Shown one piece after another: positions 32,227 to 43,866 of a stretch of DNA of 64,000 nt. The stretch's first letter is position 1. Every line of letters begins with the position of its first letter. The DNA comes from Balamuthia mandrillaris (taxonomy: Eukaryota; Discosea; Longamoebia; Balamuthiidae). A model generated the notes under the pieces. It had not been told where the DNA came from. It made no database searches and worked only from the letters and a program-made list of their open reading frames with translations. The translations under genes and the position numbers were made by a program. Location of the stretch: the NCBI GenBank assembly GCA_031835245.1, contig JAVKOQ010000075.1:1-64000 (forward strand), given 5' to 3'.

Positions 32227-34061
32227 ATGCAAACAGCTCTGGACAGTCTTTTCTTTGGAACCGGGGGCAGTGGTAGTGGCTCCTTTCAAGTGGAGGAGGA
32301 CGACGACTTTGACTTTGGTTACTTTGCCAAAGCGAACACTGCCGCCACCGCGCTTTCAGCTTCGCACCAACAACACAACTATTATTCTCTTCGTGATTCT
32401 GATGAGGGTCTGTAATGTGCTTGCGTTATTCTTTTTTCTGATACGTTGTTTATTGTGAGCATAAAGCCAACTCTTTCGTTCGTCTCTTCCCAACAACAGA
32501 TCGAGACGAAAGAGCCCTACTACCCCCAACTCACACGTTGCCTCCAACGAACCCGCTGCGCTACGAATTTGGCGAAAATGGGGATGACGACTTCGTCGCT
32601 ACGTTTTTCACAAATGAGCCCCAACAGCAACTGCCTACAATGCAAACGGCCGAGGATGAAGATCGGGACAACGATCGAAGAACGGGAAGACAGCAGCAAC
32701 CGTGTTTGCCGCTTGCCGAGTGGGAAGCGCCCACGGCAATGTACAGGCTCCCTCGCGAAGAGGGAGACTCTGCTGACCACTGGACCTACTCTTTCACAGA
32801 GGGTTTAGCGTTCCCCTCGTCTTCCGCATCACTTGAAGAAGAAGAACAGAGGAGAGAAGAAGCGAAACAAAAAGAAGCTGAACTTCTACGTCAATTGCTA
32901 CCTGACGCTAAACAAGAACAACAACCGCAGCAAGAAGAAGAAAGAACGGCCAACGACAGTGCTGCTTGGCAACAACTGATGCCATTGTTGGTTGTCCCGC
33001 AGGTAACCATCAAAGCAGAAGTGGAAGAAGAACTTCAAGTCCAAACGAACCAGTTTTATACACACGAAGAAGAAAAACAACAGATGGAAGGCTTCTTTCA
33101 ACAGCTTGAAGCGCAGCTACAAGCCGTCACATTGCAACCTCCAGAACCTCCTCTTACCTCTCCTTCTGTATATGACATGAACCTTCTTCCTCTCTCGTCT
33201 TCGTCTACTTCTTACCGACTCGAGATGGACATAGTTCCTTCTTCCACCGAATTAGTACCACCTTTCTCTCAAACGAAGAAGCAAGCAGGAAACAAGAGAA
33301 GCATAGATGAGCTACTCACAGCAGCAAAAACGGATACACCTTTTGCTTCTTCTCCTCTTCCTTTGATTCAACCAACTCCCCTCAAACGTCAACGCTCATT
33401 TCCTCCTCCCTCCATTCCTACCCTCGTCTCTCCTATCTTCAAAGGAGTTCCTCTTTCTCCTCCTCCTTCGTGTTCGTCTTCTCCCATTAACATCATCAAC
33501 AATGACAACCATCATGACAATACCTCAAACGAGGAAACGAAGCTTGAAGTAAACCTGTTGCAAAGAACAAGAGCGTCGTCCGGTCGATGGATTCCTGTTC
33601 AGTCCAACGATCGTCTTCGTGTCACAAAGGCAGTGGGCAAACGTTTTCGCCTTGAAGTCCGTTGTAACAGAGCTTTTCGTTGGGAGGAGATTGAATGTTC
33701 TCTGCTGGACCTCATTCCATATCCTCCACAACTGGTGGACTTTTGGGTGGATGGCTCTTCCTCCTCGTCTTCTTCGTCTTCTTCAAAGTATCAACATAGT
33801 CACCAATTGCAGCAACAACGAGTCGCTCTATTTGGATTGAAAGATGGAGTGCTGATTCCTACTTCCCCACTGATCCAGGAGGAGGTCCACGCCGGCGAGA
33901 AATGGTGGATTGGAGCAGTCGACATTCTTTTGAAGAACGTTGCTTCCTTGTTGCAGTTTCAAGTGCGAATGCCTGCTGCTTCGTTGGAGATGGTAGAGGC
34001 GAGAACTGTCTCGTTCATAACGCACGATAACGGCAAAGATGGAGGAAGACTTTTGCGCTAA
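32227..34061 (+). CDS. unrecognised Gln/Glu-rich protein with a C-terminal beta domain
   Basis: Two exons, with an intron of about 95 nt after ..SLRDSDE. Residues 1-420 are low-complexity, rich in Gln, Glu, Pro and Ser, with hydrophobic-acidic patches such as DDDFDFGYF and DDDFVATFF that look like transactivation-type segments. A KRSIDELL and a PLKRQRSF stretch could act as nuclear signals. The last 165 residues are more ordered (GRWIPVQSNDRLRVTKAVGKR..FRWEEIECSL..KWWIGAVDILLKN..LLQFQVRMP) and read as a beta-sandwich. I do not recognise the fold. A nuclear regulatory role is a guess from composition alone. Confidence 0.6.
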
Positions 34062-34223
34062 GCAACCCTTTCTTTTTCTTTCTTTTCCCTCTTTTCTTTT
34101 GTCTTTGTATTTATTTATTTTATTTATTTGTAAAAAAAACGTAATTTTTTTTTTTTCTACATGTAAGATCGTATCAACACACTTCTTCTTCTTCTTCTTC
34201 TTCTTCTACTTCTGTCTGTTTGT

Positions 34224-34696
34224 TCAAGGAAGATCAGCAAGAGAGGGAGCAGGGCCTAGCATGAAGTGAAGAAGAAAGGAAAGGGTGAGAAACGAAGCAA
34301 AAAAATGAAAAAAAAAATGGAACGATTAGAATGATTACCGAAATCGCTCTTCTTTGGCTTTTGGTGTTGTCGTGCGAATTTGCCTTGGTTGCTCACGTCG
34401 CCCGAGTTGCCGGTGGCGGACCAGCTTTTTGTTCGTTGTCGATTGGGGAGGTTTTTTTTAGCCAAGGGCGTTTCCACTTTTCAAAAAGAAAAAGAAAAAA
34501 AGCCGACAAGAGAGAAAGACGTTACGTGGTTTTGCCTTTGATGATCTGTGGTTTGGGAGCTGGTTTGCCCATCTCCTCAAACTTGTTTTTGATGCTTCCC
34601 GCAGTTGCGGGTGCGCCTCCCACCTATATATATGTGTGTTTGTTTTTTCGTTTGTTTGTATTGATCCACATAGCATGAGGAAGAAAAGAAAAAGAA

Positions 34697-34731
<35 letters not shown>

Positions 34732-34790
34732 TGTGAGCAAACAAAAAAACGTACTCTTGGTTGATCCTTCCACGGATTGTTCGACGCCAT
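34224..34790 (-). CDS. small SIKNKFE-motif protein
   Basis: Four small exons splice to about 85 residues. MASNNPWKDQPR joins VGGAPATAGSIKNKFEEMG.., then TWSATGNSGDVSNQGKFARQ, and finally GPAPSLADLP before TGA at 34224. Every junction has GT and AG and keeps one frame. The protein is polar, basic and lacks Cys. The SIKNKFE block resembles short actin- or membrane-associated motifs in caldesmon-like proteins, but it is too short to assign. The first intron carries (CT)n in sense. A CCAAT box lies 70 bp upstream of the start (34864-34860). Confidence 0.6.
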
Positions 34791-34970
34791 TGTCTCTCTT
34801 CAATCAATTGATTGTTTCTTGGTTCAAAAAAAAATTACAGAAAAAAATGAACTATATTTATTGGCTGTATTAAATGTTTGAATAATCGTGCACAGATCCT
34901 AAAATTCAATACGTGTTCAAAAAAATCATAATAATCGACATAAATATTACACTTTATCTATATCTCCCAC

Positions 34971-35951
34971 TTACCCGAAGCAAACAGGGCGGATGAGCTT
35001 GATGCGGTCATGGCCTTCATCCATCGCAACGCACGGCACAAGCTGCTGATCGCCCTTGGGCAACGGGAACTCCCCTTGCAACACCTTGTTCTTGTACAGC
35101 CTCACTTTGCCATCGATAAAGTCCAGCTGAATGCCCACCTTATCGCCCTGGCGGTAGCGTTCAGGCTCTTCGGATAAACGTTTGCCTGCTGCCCAATAAC
35201 CTCTCCTCCAGGATCCGTCCGAGTAGCAGTACAAATGAGGCTGCGAGAGGGTGTAGAAGGTGCGTTCTTGTGCAAGGGCTGCCACGCTGGTGGTAAACCC
35301 TACCCTCAGCTCCTGACCCATTCGCAGCACCTCAATCTCCCAGCCCACACGTCCTTTGCTGTAGGCTTTGTTGCCAAACACAAAAGTAATGTCTGGTCTG
35401 ATGTGTGTGCAAAGAAGCGTTCAGAAGAAGGACAAGAACGAGAACAGCAACCACAGCACAGCACAACGAAGAAGGACAAGGGACAGAAAAAACAAAAAGG
35501 TTGCAGGGATCACTCACGTGTTTGGTCGCTTGTCACACACTAAACCATTGTACACTATCTCGTCAGGAAAGTAGGAGGTATCCCACGTCCAATGGGCTGC
35601 CAGGGCCTCGTCTTGGTAGAAACTGAACCACGAGGAAGACGAGGCAGGCCTCGTGACCTTTTGGGGGGAGGAGCAGGAGAACAAATAACCAAAGTCGCGC
35701 TTGTAAAGGGCCTTCCAAAGGCGTGGATCTTGAGAGGCTTGTCGCCACTGTTTGTTGACCAGGGCTGCCGTGGTGCAGATGAACCGGGCGTCCAGGAACG
35801 ACAGCACTTTGGGGAAGAGGTCGTTGGACTCGAACAATCCGTTCAACGGGGAGCAACGAGAGCCGGCCTTGTCCTTGCCCTTCTTGCCCTTCTTCTTGAG
35901 CCTCTTCTGCTTCCTCTGCGCTTGCTTCCGGGTGGTGCGGTCTCCTTCCAT
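34971..35951 (-). CDS. F-box and SPRY domain protein
   Basis: Two exons. A basic Lys/Arg N-terminus (KRLKKKGKKGKDK) is followed by an F-box: DLFPKVLSFLDARFICTTAALVNKQWRQASQDPRLWKALYKRDF. Exon 2 is a SPRY/B30.2 domain: GRVGWEIEVLRMGQELRVGF, YCYSDGS, then GDKVGIQLDFIDGKVRLYKNKVLQGE. The F-box normally binds SKP1 in an SCF ubiquitin ligase, and the SPRY domain recruits the substrate, as in animal FBXO45 and SPSB-like proteins. This supports a role as substrate receptor; the target is unknown. It ends close to the next minus-strand gene and has no paralogue in the window. Confidence 0.88.
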
Positions 35952-36106
35952 GCTCCTATGTTGTCTGAAACCGTTTCACGCCGATATATTGATATCGAAA
36001 ATGAAAAAATACAGAATATTTCAAATTTTGAGAAAAGTCGATTGTTTGTTGGATGGCTAAAAATTATCGTTACAAAAAAAAAATAAAAAGAAAGAAGAGC
36101 TTAAGC

Positions 36107-37228
36107 TTAAAAGGCGACTCCCTTTTCTCTGTCGATGACGTGCTGGTCGACGCGCATCCAAAAGACTGTCTTCTCTTCCAAGTAATAAGCCACCACCGAC
36201 TCTGTGGTCTGTTTTGTTGTTCAGAAAGAAAGAAAGAAGACAGAAGGAAGAAGCAACTTACAAAGCCAGCACTTTCCAGCATTCCTTTGATCATACCGGC
36301 CACAAAGGCAGCACAGTTCATGGATTCATAGTCCTTTGGCACCGATACGAACTTGTTTACAGTGGCGTCATCGTCCTCCGATGGCGTTATCGTGTCTAGT
36401 TTACAAACACAACAACAGGACGAAAAACGATATCAACAAGAGAGCCATCAGAAAGAGTTCAAGTATTTGATAGAAACGTTACATTCGTTCTCTTTGGTAG
36501 GGAATCTTCCAAGCACAGCAGGTTTGCCAAAGAGAGACTTCCAAACGTTCTCGCAGATGAACCGAAGGAACTTTTGCAGCTCCGTCTCTCGTTTGAAGTT
36601 CTTTTCTCGGTAGCTCACCAACTCCAACACTCGTTCACCGATCGGATAGCCGATCTCCGCTAACCTTTTATTTAACAAAACGTGTTCCAGTGTTACAAAG
36701 TAATGAGAAGAGAGAAGAGAGAAGAGAAAAGAGAAGAGAGAAGAGAGAAGAGAGAAGAGAGAAGAGAGAAGAGAGAAGAGAGAAGAGAGAAGAGAGAAGA
36801 GAGAAGAGAGAAGAGAGAAGAGAGAAGAGAGAAGAGAGAAGAGAGAAGAGAGAAGAGAGAAGAGAGAAGAGAGAAGAGAGAAGAGATGCAGAGAACGAGA
36901 GAACGAGAGAAGTCTTAAGCGGAGAGGGAGAGAACAAGAGTAGCAAGAGGAGAGTTTGGCCAGGAAAAAGAAGCAGGAGAAGAAAGAACAAAAACAATAG
37001 CGCAGTATATAAGTACTTGTCTTCCATCCCATTGACGTCGTTGTGCCGAGCGCGGGTGTAAGAAACCAGTTCTGAAAACAAGTAGCCAAAAGCGCTCAGC
37101 GTGACCTTTGGCACAATTAGAAAGAAGTGGTGCGATTATAATACAAAGACTACCCAAACCTCTTTCTTGCCTTTGCTGACGGGACGATCGAGAATATTAT
37201 TTTTGCCGCCGTCCTCGGGATGCATCAT
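36107..37228 (-). CDS. TRAPPC5: TRAPP complex subunit 5
   Basis: Five exons splice into a Bet3-fold protein. KGKKEVTLSAFGYLFSELV is followed by RLAEIGYPIGERVLELV, REKNFKRETELQKFLRFI, NVWKSLFGKPA, NKFVSVPKDYESMNCAAFVAGMI and a last exon ending DREKGVAF. These blocks match TRAPPC5 (yeast Trs31) along its length. TRAPP is the Rab1/Ypt1 exchange factor and tether acting between ER and Golgi. The start is set at MMHPEDGG (37228) rather than an in-frame ATG at 37405. The family begins about 25 residues before the LSAF block, and the sequence upstream of 37228 carries three CCAAT boxes. One intron holds a 7-bp repeat. Confidence 0.92.
36710..36886. repeat. GAGAAGA heptamer array
   Basis: About 25 near-perfect copies of the 7-bp unit GAGAAGA (CTTCTCT in sense) in an intron of TRAPPC5. 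The first copies are slightly irregular. Confidence 0.97.
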
Positions 37229-37339
37229 CTTCGAGCGCTTTTCTTTCTTTTGATCTTTTTTGTATTTGGCTTCAGTTGCCGATGAACTGGCATCTTTGCC
37301 ACATTCCGGTGGCATAAAAGCCAAATTTTCAGCTGCCTG

Positions 37340-37871
<532 letters not shown>

Positions 37872-38165
37872 AAAAAAAACCAAACATCGCTTGCTACTTT
37901 TTTTCCCCCCTTTTGTAACTAGTTACTTCTTCTCTCCAAACCCCAATCGATCAACCAACAACGATTTTCTACGGTTGTGAACATCTCGCAACTTTTATTT
38001 TTGGCTCAATCAAACGGTCTCCCGCTTTTTTCTCTCGCTCTCACTCTCTCCCTCTCGTTCTGGCCTGTTAACGGTTTTTAACCTCTCTAATCTTCTTGCG
38101 TAGCGGTGTGGACACGATCAATGTGTGACCGATGATGAGTTCCATTCGTTCTTTCGTCGTGTCAG
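37872..38165. other. 3' flank of H4
   Basis: Non-coding T- and CT-rich sequence between the convergent H4 (+) and DUF488 (-) genes. No stem-loop of the metazoan histone type was found. Confidence 0.4.
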
Positions 38166-38900
38166 TCAGTAGGTAAGATGAGTGACCTGAAAGCCATGCT
38201 CATGGGCAAGATACCCCGCGATAGCGTTCCTGTGGCAAAACCGGTGGTCGCTGCACGCGCACAAGATGGCCACTCCTCCCGCCTGGCTGCTCGTCGTCAT
38301 CATCTTGAGGACCTTGTCCCTCAGCCGCCGGGTCAACACCTCCCCTCCCTGTTGCAGCAACACCACGTAAGGCACCGGGTGCTCGGGGCCCTCCGGGAAC
38401 AGCGCCTCCTCCTCCACGTCCTTGAAGACGTTGCCCAGCTCCTGGTAGTGCTCGTACTGGATGCCCTGGCGGGGGAGGTGGTCCGCCAGGCCGTTCTGGC
38501 TAAAGTCCTTGTTGTAGCCGCAAAAGGGGCGGATGCGAGCGTCCACCAGGCAGCCGATGTTGCCCTCCTTCAGCAAGCGGATGAAGTCCTGGATGTTCTG
38601 AGCGCCGGCATAAGTGGCGGTGTAGATGGTTGGCCCGGTTTGCCCTTGTTGTTCTTGCGTTTGTGGTGTCACACCAGCGCTGGTGGCTGCCACGTAGGAG
38701 TAATCTTTTCTGGCTTTGCCCTCCACTTCAGAGGTTGGTGAGGATGAAGGAGCAGCTTTGCCCCTTCCTCCACCTCCACCTTTGTTGTTGCCGCCACGCT
38801 TTGGGTTGGACTTGTTGGAAGTAGCAGCAGCGGTAGTAGGCTGACGATAGGTCGGCCGGAACTGCGGCTGCGTTGTGGATGCTTTGGCTCCTCCCCACAT
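38166..38900 (-). CDS. DUF488-family protein
   Basis: A single 244-residue exon. The first 85 residues are a disordered Gly/Lys-rich extension. The rest matches the DUF488 pattern: IYTATYAGAQNIQDFIRLLKEG, LVDARIRPFCGYNKDFS, GIQYEHYQELGN, a region for YVVLLQQGG, and finally LCACSDHRFCHRNAIAGYL with the conserved Cys and CHR box. DUF488 proteins are mainly bacterial and of unknown biochemical function. An intronless, relatively GC-rich gene among intron-rich neighbours is compatible with a bacterial origin, but that is inference. The N-terminal extension is not typical of bacterial members. Confidence 0.82.
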   Translation of the reverse strand: MWGGAKASTTQPQFRPTYRQPTTAAATSNKSNPKRGGNNKGGGGGRGKAAPSSSPTSEVEGKARKDYSYVAATSAGVTPQTQEQQGQTGPTIYTATYAGAQNIQDFIRLLKEGNIGCLVDARIRPFCGYNKDFSQNGLADHLPRQGIQYEHYQELGNVFKDVEEEALFPEGPEHPVPYVVLLQQGGEVLTRRLRDKVLKMMTTSSQAGGVAILCACSDHRFCHRNAIAGYLAHEHGFQVTHLTY

Positions 38901-39044
38901 GTTGTTGTTGTTGTTTGCCCTTGTCGTTGCTTCTATCGTCTCTCTTTTGTTTCGCTCTTTCGTGTTCTTCTCTCTCGTTCTCGCTTCAGTGAAACCATAG
39001 CGGGATCAGTGTCGTGTTGGCGTTAGTCTGCCTCGTTCTTTATT

Positions 39045-39100
<56 letters not shown>

Positions 39101-39723
39101 AAGAAGAACATGATGAAAGAGGAGATCGAAAGAAGAGGAACGGAAGCATCCTCATCGAGGCCTCCCGAGAGGTGTTGGGCTCTCATCGTTTCTCCTGCTT
39201 CTTGCGTTTGTCCGCTTCTGTCCGGTACCCCTGCGATTCGGGCGCACACCATGTCTCCCCTTAAATCGTCCAGCCATCAATTTTTTTTCGTCCGCGTTGC
39301 CTATTCGGCTCGGACAGTTTTTGCATGGGAATGGGTACGCGTTCCTTTCGCAGCACCAGCTGATCTATTGGGGCATTCGCCCAGAAACCGGCGAAACGGG
39401 CCAGGACAGAAAAAGAAAAAAAAGGAAAAGGAAAAAAAATCGTTCTTCGCTTAATTTTTAATTTGTGTGTGAGAGAGAACAGAACGCGTCTCTCTTGTCC
39501 CTCCCTTCATTCTTTGTCCCTCCTCTCAGCAAAGATCCAGACAGACTTGTAGCGCAAGAAGAGAAGGAAGGTTTATTTTCGTTTCTTTTTTGGAACCTTT
39601 CTTGTTTTTCGGTACTGTTTTTCTTTTTTTTTTCGGGTCCGTGTGTTACTCAGATTTTTATTTTTCCTCCTCCTTGCAATCTCATCAAACACAGGGTTGG
39701 TTGATTATACATACTCGAAAGAG
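38901..39723. other. intergenic with GA repeat
   Basis: An 820-bp gap between head-to-head genes. (GA)n spans 39041-39096, with T-rich sequence near the plus-strand start. A non-coding first exon is possible but not visible. Confidence 0.4.
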
Positions 39724-42700
39724 ATGTGGCCACAACAAGGAGGCTACTACGATCCCTCGCAGCAGCAGCAGCAAGGAGGCGGTTATCCTCCTCCTCAACT
39801 GCAAACCGGTGGCGACTTTTTCGGTGGCGGCTTTGCAGGCATCCCACCGGCCACTGGCGGTTTGCCCCCCTCTGGTTATGGTGGTGCCTATGGCCCTCCC
39901 CCAACGGACCACACTGGTGGTGGTGGTTGGGGTGTCCCTCCACAACACCAACAACAAGGAGGAGGCGGTTGGGGTGTCCCTCCTGCTGGTGGTGGCTATG
40001 ATTACAGCCAACAACAACAGCAAGGAGGAGGATGGGGTGCTACCCAACAGCAGTACCCCCCTTCTGGTTATAATCAAGGAGGAGGAAGTGGAGTAGGTGG
40101 TTGGGGAGGACAGCAGCAAGCACCTCCACCACAACAAGGCGGAGGAAGTGGAATAGGAGGTGGTAGTGGTTGGGGAGGACACCCACAACAACCTACTCAA
40201 CAGCAGCAAGGAGGTTGGGGTGGTCATCAACAACAAGGACCACCGCAACAACAGGGAAGCGGCAGTTGGGGACATCAGCAACAGCAAGTGCCACCACAAC
40301 AGGGAAGCGGCAGTTGGGGTCATCAACAACAGCAAGGGCCACCTCAACAACAACAGCAGCAGCAACAAGGACCTCCACTACAACAAGGTGGAGGTAGTTG
40401 GGGCCATCAGCAACAACAGCAAGGGCCACCTCAACAACAACAGCCACAACAAGGAGGCGGTTGGGGAGGACCACAGCAGCAACAAAAGGAACAACCACAA
40501 CAGCCGCAAGGAGGTCCACAACAAGGAGGAGGCGGTTGGGGGGGTCAACAACCCCAGCATCCGCAGCAGCAGCAACAACAACCGCAGCAACAACAGCAAC
40601 CTCCCCAACAACAGCAACCACCTCAGCACACGCAGCAGCAACAACAGCAACCTCCACAACAACAAGGACCCGGTGGCTGGAGAGGAGGCCCGCAGCAACC
40701 TCCCCAACAACAACAACAACAACCACCACCACCTCAGCATACGCAGCAGCAACAACAGCAACCTTCTCAAAAGCCACAGCAAGGAGGTCCCCAGCAAGGA
40801 TACCCTTCACAACAACAACCGCCACAACAAAGAACGGGAAGTGGTTTTGGAGGACCCGCTCAACAACAACCACCAACAGAAGCAGGCAAGACCTTGGCGC
40901 CTCCTGTTCGGGGTCCCTTCCCTGCTGGCAGCGGTGGCCCACAAGCTCTTTCTCCTGGAAGAGGAGGCCCGCAGGCTCTTTCGCCTGGCAGAGGTCCACA
41001 AGCTCTTTCGCCAGGTAGAGGAGGTGCCCCCGCCACAATGAAGGGGGAGCTCATCTCAGCGGCTGGTGCCGGAGACAGCAAACATGCCTATAGCACGGAA
41101 GAAACCAGGTCGTTCTCTGAGCACATCAACGATGTTTTGGGTAACGATCCTTACCTGCGTAAACACCTTCCCCTGAACCCCAACTCTATGGACTTGTTCG
41201 AAAAGGTGGCTACCGATGGTGTCCTTCTCTGGTACATTCTCATCCTTCTTTGTTTTTTTTTTCTCTCCATCCTTTTGTCGTTCTTCTCTTGTCTAATGTT
41301 CATTTTTTTTTCCTGCATTCAAATAGCAAACTTGTGAACGCAGTCAGACCAGGCACCATCCCAGAAAACAAGATTTGCACCAAGGAAAGCATGAATACCT
41401 TCGAAGTTAGTCAGAACCATATCATGGCTATCGAGGGCTGCAAAAAGATCGGCGTGCATGTTATTAACATCGGCCCCTCCGACTTGATGAACAAGACACC
41501 CCATCTCATCCTCGGTCTCGTGTGGCAGGTCATTAAGATCGGATTGTTGGACCAGATCTCTGTGGAGAAGCATCCAGAGATGATCGCTTTGATGGAGGAA
41601 GGAGAGGATGTGCAGCACTTTGTGAACTTGGCGCCAGAAGAAACCTTGTTGCGTTGGTTCAACTATCATTTAAAGAGAGCTGGAAGTCCTAGGCGTGTTA
41701 CCAACTTCTCCAGTGACATTAGGGTCTTATATCCTCTCTCTCTCTCTCTCTCCTCTTCCTCTACTTCATCTTACAATTTTTGTAATTTAGGATTCGGAGA
41801 ATTATTTGGTATTATTGAACCAGTTGAACCACGATCAGTGCCCGTTGCAGCCTGCCTTGAGCCAACAGGATCCTCACCAAAGGGCTGAACTCATGTTGCA
41901 GAACGCTGATAGGTTGGGCTGTCGTAAATTTGTCGCTCCCGGAGACGTTGTTTCTGTATGTTTTATACTCTTCGCTTTTCGTCTCTTTTTTCTTTCTTCT
42001 TATGGGAAACCAAACAGGGCAACTCGCACTTGAATCTTGCCTTTGTGGCTCACTTGTTCAACCAACATGTGGGCATTGAGGACGACCGCGACGCTGAGCG
42101 AGCGGCCAGGCTGAAGCACGAGGCCGAGGAAGCGTGGAAGCGAAAGATGGCGGAGGAGGAGGCCCGACGCAAGTCCCAATGGGAGTCTGAAGAAGCGGAA
42201 TGGCGCAGGAAAATGGCGGACGAGCAATCCAGGATGAAGGGAGAGTGGGAAAGGGAGGCCGCCGAGAGAAGGGCTCGTTTGGAGGCTGAGGAGCGAGCGC
42301 TCAAGGATCGCCTTAGACAACAAGAGGAAGAGGCCAACAGAAGACTCAGAGAGGAGGAAGCTGCGAGGAAGAAGAGACTAGAGGATGAGGAGAGGGCCAG
42401 AAGAGAGCAATGGCAGCGTGAGGACAGAGAAAGGCAAGAAAGGCAGAGAAAGGAAGCGATGGACGCCGAAGCAAGAAGGAGAGCGGAGGAGGAGCAGCGG
42501 AGAATCGAGGAGGAGAGAAGGAGATACGAGCAGGACATGCGAAGGAGGCAGCAAGAAGCCGAAGAGCAGGCCAAGAGACAGTACCAACAGCAAATGGAGA
42601 TGCAGAGAATAGAGCAGGAGAGACTGCGTCAGCAGCAAGCTTGGGAGGAGGAGCAAATGAGGATACAGAGGATGCAATGGGAGGAAGCGCAGAGAAGAGC

Positions 42701-43325
42701 TTGGGAGGAGGAACAGAGGCGCATCCAGCAGCAACAGACCGTTGTCACTTCCACCACCGTGAGCAACGTCATACAGAAGCTTTTCATCACTGGTTCGTAT
42801 TCTCCTTCATGATCTGCTTCTTCTCCCTTCTCTGCTTCCCTTGCGTTCTTTCTATGTTTACTTACACATGAGCAGTGGCGGAGGCCAGAAATCTTCGAAG
42901 AGCAGACAAATTTGGACTGGGCAAACCAGATCCTTACTGCATCCTTCAGCTCAGGGACCAAAAGTTCCAAACCCGAAAGGAGAAGTCCACGACCAACCCT
43001 GTGTGGCATCAAGAATTTGCTTTGTACGTACTCATTGCTTATCCTCTTGTTGTTTCTTTTTCGTTATCTCTCTCTCTCTCTCTCTCTCTCTCGCTCTTGA
43101 GGCTTATTTTGCATCTACAGTGGCCACTTTGCTCCAAGCGACGAACTGGTCATCTCCCTCTTTGACCGCGACAAGTTCAGCAAGGACGACTTTTTGGGGC
43201 AAGTGGTGCTGCGCCGCAAGGACCTCGTGGAGGGAACCGGAAGGTGGTACCCTCTTCAGGCCAGACCGGGCATCGGCGACAAGGTTCGTGGCGAGCTCTT
43301 CCTGCAAGTGAGGACCGGCTGGTAA
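39724..43325 (+). CDS. plastin-type actin-binding protein with Q-rich, coiled-coil and C2 domains
   Basis: Six exons. Residues 1-430 are Gln/Gly/Pro-rich and low complexity. Then come two calponin-homology domains of plastin/fimbrin type: SFSEHINDVLGNDPYLRKHLP, LVNAVRPGTIPENKICTK, VHVINIGPSDLMNKTPHLIL, LVWQVIKIGLLDQI and ADRLGCRKFVAPGDVVSGN. Plastins normally have four CH domains in two actin-binding units; only the first pair is present. A Glu/Arg coiled coil of about 240 residues follows. A C2 domain closes the protein: EARNLRRADKFGLGKPDPYC, NPVWHQEFA and FDRDKFSKDDFLGQV, with the Asp residues expected for calcium binding. It could link actin to membranes in a calcium-dependent way (inference). 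One intron carries (CT)n and another is T-rich. The start MWPQQGG is preferred over earlier in-frame ATGs. Confidence 0.88.
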
Positions 43326-43471
43326 AAACAAATGGACGCTCAACAACAACAACAACAAAATGGAGAAGCGTTCTTGTATCTTTCTTTCCTTCTTCTTTTT
43401 GTGTTGGCATGTGAATACAAAAAGAGGGTTGTGGTTTCATTGAGCCATTCTTGCCGGAGGAGAGCAGTTGA

Positions 43472-43502
<31 letters not shown>

Positions 43503-43866
43503 AATAGTGGTGGAAAGGGAAAAATAGAGTGACAGGGAAGTCACAAGCACGCTGTGGTTGTGCGGGGGAGTGTTTTCATTTTTGGCGGCATTATCATTTT
43601 GGTTGGTTTTTCTGCAGTGAATCAAAAAAAAGGAGTAGTGGAGGGGGATCGATTGATTGATTGTTTTTTTGATCCACTTCTTTCTGTAAAGAGTGAAACT
43701 TTTTTTTTTGAACCTAGAGGTGGAAGAAGTGTGAAGTTACTCTTTTTTTTTTTGATTCGATTCGATTCGTTTTTTCAAGCCCGAAGAGCATTAATTTTTT
43801 TAAAAAAACTGAGCAGTGGGAGCAAAAAATCCAAGAGGCCTCAAGTGGTCTCACTCACACGACGCG
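43326..43866. other. intergenic with GA repeat
   Basis: (GA)n lies at 43475-43500, in the probable 3' region of the C2 protein. T runs occur around 43700-43780. No gene was seen. Confidence 0.4.

Noticed and set aside
36682..37060. Arg/Glu-Lys repeat protein on the plus strand
   Set aside because: It is the translated 7-bp repeat of a TRAPPC5 intron.
39110..39454. Plus-strand frame after a GA repeat
   Set aside because: No domain, ends in poly-Lys from an A-rich run, and is not joined to a neighbour by any clear splice.
40160..41041. Asn/His- and Val-rich alternative frames over the Gln-rich region
   Set aside because: Shadows of the CAA/CAG-rich coding strand of the plastin-C2 gene.
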